From Rhodoferax sp. (GTDB lineage: Bacteria > Pseudomonadota > Gammaproteobacteria > Burkholderiales > Burkholderiaceae_C): a stretch of 51,141 nucleotides of DNA. Position 1 is the stretch's first letter, and the number at the start of each line of letters is the position of its first letter. The position numbers and the translations under genes were made by a program. The stretch covers positions 1 through 51,141 of the forward strand of contig JAIPDA010000001.1 in the NCBI GenBank assembly GCA_021737905.1. Reading direction: 5' to 3'. The notes beneath the pieces are model-generated. The model searched no databases. It was not told where the DNA came from and worked only from the letters and a program-made list of their open reading frames with translations. Below, piece after piece: positions 49,684-51,141 of the stretch.

Positions 49684-50364
49684 TCAGGGCTTGTCGTCGC
49701 TGGCCGGCTCAAAATTGGTGTGCGGATCGGGGTCAAAACTGGCGCCGGGTGGTAACTCCATGGCGGTAAAAGGGCTGCGCAGCGGCGACTCAACACCCGT
49801 GTTATGGCCGTTGCCCTCACGCGCTCTCGGGCCAGTGCGTGCATAGCGACCGCGTTGATCGGCACGTAAGTCGGCCCGCGCATCCAGACGGGGTACAAAG
49901 CGCGAGAGCTCGGTCAGCGCCATTTCATAGACTCCGCGCTTGAATTCCACCACCACATCGAGCGGTACCCAGTACTCGTTCCAGCGCCAGGCATCGAACT
50001 CGGGGTGGTCGGTAGCGCGCAGGTTCAAGTCCCAGTCGTGGCCAACCAGTTGCAGCAAAAACCAGATTTGCTTCTGGCCCTTGTAATGTCCACGCGCATC
50101 ACGGCGGATAAACCGGTCAGGCACCTCGTAGCGCAACCAGTCACGGGTCCGGGCAAGCACCTGCACATGCTGCGGATGCAGCCCCACCTCTTCGTGCAAT
50201 TCGCGAAACATGGCTTGCTCGGGAGTTTCGCCCCGGTCGATGCCGCCTTGCGGGAATTGCCAAGAGTGGGTGCGGATACGCTTGCCCCAAAACACCTGAC
50301 TCTTCTGGTTGAGCAAGATGATCCCGACGTTAGGCCTGAAGCCATCGCGGTCGAGCATAATCAA
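49684..50364 (-). CDS. rppH: RNA pyrophosphohydrolase (Nudix)
   Basis: 226 residues, longer than E. coli RppH (176). It removes 5' pyrophosphate from mRNA, starting RNase E decay. MLDRDGFRPNVGIILLNQ-SQVFWGKRI, WQFPQGGIDRGE and the Nudix box G-x5-E-x7-RELHEEVGL are intact. The extra C-terminal 60 residues are Arg/Asp-rich then Pro-rich and look disordered. GAGG precedes the ATG. Divergent from proS and convergent with proB. Confidence 0.96.
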   Translation of the reverse strand: MIMLDRDGFRPNVGIILLNQKSQVFWGKRIRTHSWQFPQGGIDRGETPEQAMFRELHEEVGLHPQHVQVLARTRDWLRYEVPDRFIRRDARGHYKGQKQIWFLLQLVGHDWDLNLRATDHPEFDAWRWNEYWVPLDVVVEFKRGVYEMALTELSRFVPRLDARADLRADQRGRYARTGPRAREGNGHNTGVESPLRSPFTAMELPPGASFDPDPHTNFEPASDDKP

Positions 50365-50463
50365 ACCTCAAATTTTTTAAACTGAGCCCATTATGCACAG
50401 CACAAGCCCGAGCGCCAAGTCTGCTGCCGGCCGCAGTCGTCCACCTCTGGAAAACATACCCGC

Positions 50464-51141
50464 ATGAAAGCTTCGCAGTTCTTCATTTCCACGCTCAAAG
50501 AAGCACCCGCCGACGCCGAAGTCGTCAGCCATCAACTCATGATGCGCGCCGGCATGATCAAAAAGCTGGGTGCCGGCATTTACAACTACATGCCCATGGG
50601 CCTGCGCGTGATCCGCAAAGTCGAAGCCATTGTGCGCGAAGAAATGAACCGCGCCGGCGCCATTGAAATGACCATGCCGGTGATTCAGCCGGCCGAGCTC
50701 TGGCAGGAAACCGGCCGTTTCGAGAAGATGGGCCCCGAGTTGCTGCGCATCCAGGACCGCCATGGCCGCGATTTCGTGGTGCAACCTACCAGTGAAGAAG
50801 TCATCACCGATGTGGTGCGTCAGGACATCCGCAGCTACAAGCAGTTGCCCAAGAATTTTTACCAGATCCAGACCAAGTTCCGAGACGAACGCCGGCCGCG
50901 TTTTGGCCTGATGCGCGGGCGCGAATTCATCATGAAGGACGCCTACAGCTTTGACCGCGACCAGACCGCCGCCAAAGCCAGCTACCAGGTGATGGCGGCC
51001 GCCTACCGTAAAATTTTTGACCGCTTCGGGCTGCGTTACCGCGCCGTGGCCGCCGACAGCGGCGCCATCGGCGGCGACCTGAGCGAAGAGTTCCAGGTGA
51101 TCGCCGCCACCGGCGAAGACGCCATCGTCTACTGCCCGGGC
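50464..51141 (+). CDS. proS: prolyl-tRNA synthetase, N-terminal part
   Basis: 226 codons visible; the gene runs off the right edge. Bacterial-type class II ProRS: MKASQFFISTLKEAPADAE start, SHQLMMRAGMIKKLGAGIYNYMPMG (motif 1), FVVQPTSEE, and motif 2 FRDERRPRFGLMRGREFIMKDAYSF. The editing insertion begins at the window end (YRAVAADSGAIGG). It charges tRNA-Pro. Pairing with rppH is common in betaproteobacteria. Confidence 0.98.
   Translation, partial: MKASQFFISTLKEAPADAEVVSHQLMMRAGMIKKLGAGIYNYMPMGLRVIRKVEAIVREEMNRAGAIEMTMPVIQPAELWQETGRFEKMGPELLRIQDRHGRDFVVQPTSEEVITDVVRQDIRSYKQLPKNFYQIQTKFRDERRPRFGLMRGREFIMKDAYSFDRDQTAAKASYQVMAAAYRKIFDRFGLRYRAVAADSGAIGGDLSEEFQVIAATGEDAIVYCPG

Noticed and set aside
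1..51141. CRISPR arrays, insertion sequences, prophage or integrase genes
   Set aside because: No direct-repeat arrays, transposase motifs or phage genes were seen; the only repeat-like element is the palindrome in metG.

Overview
The window reads as an ordinary chromosomal segment of a high-GC betaproteobacterium, most probably a member of the Comamonadaceae (Burkholderiales). The reasons are the housekeeping gene orders (rhodanese-grxC-secB-gpsA opposite gpmA; ubiE, ubiJ, ubiB and aspS in one run; pilC-pilD-coaE-zapD-yacG; rplU-rpmA-obgE-proB with rppH and proS), the betaproteobacterial families (DUF3460, a DUF3683 flavoprotein/Fe-S fusion, an H-NS of the short KYRDP type) and the protein sequences. 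I see 54 protein genes, two of them cut by the window ends, densely packed and often overlapping by 1-8 bases. I found no rRNA, tRNA, CRISPR array, transposase or prophage gene. No gene-free stretch exceeds 300 bases; the longest is 258 bases, between hns and ispB.

Layout. 1-6707 (minus): mrp, galactarate dehydratase garD, a GMC oxidoreductase, then DUF3305, DUF3306 and a 4Fe-4S protein that runs off the left edge. The last three usually accompany formate dehydrogenase. 6844-12986 (plus): metG, a small lipoprotein, a SulP transporter, DUF3460, scpA and panC. 12997-15323 (minus): rhodanese, grxC, secB, gpsA. 15493-18599 (plus): gpmA, a CtpA protease, a MoeB/ThiF-type enzyme. 18630-34524 (minus): fifteen co-directional genes, from the DUF3683 fusion through DUF971, ubiE, a Tim44-like protein, ubiJ, ubiB, FmdB, DUF502, aspS, nudB, clsB, folE, a BLUF photoreceptor and DUF429 to a secreted nuclease. 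34741-39705: ugpQ, a small membrane protein on the opposite strand, then hemA-prfA-prmC and grxD. 39724-46509 (minus): ispB, hns, then pilB-pilC-pilD-coaE-zapD-yacG. 46703-51141: rplU-rpmA, obgE-proB, rppH (minus) and the start of proS.

How the genes work together. The minus-strand run joins ubiquinone synthesis (UbiE, UbiJ, UbiB) to a large flavin/Fe-S dehydrogenase that may feed electrons to quinone. It also holds two consecutive folate enzymes (FolE, NudB) and a short blue-light sensor that sits 4 bases upstream of a predicted RNase H-fold protein. IspB, encoded separately, supplies the quinone side chain. PilB, PilC and PilD are the type IV pilus motor, platform and prepilin peptidase, but PilB lacks its usual N-terminal domain.

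The least ordinary signals are: a 54-base palindrome inserted in frame into metG; the truncated pilB beside AT-rich DNA around hns; the folE-BLUF-DUF429-nuclease linkage; two mutually exclusive hairpins between hemA and prfA; a 74-base out-of-frame overlap in the formate-dehydrogenase accessory genes; and a candidate leaderless hemA. I see no complete novel defence or mobile system.
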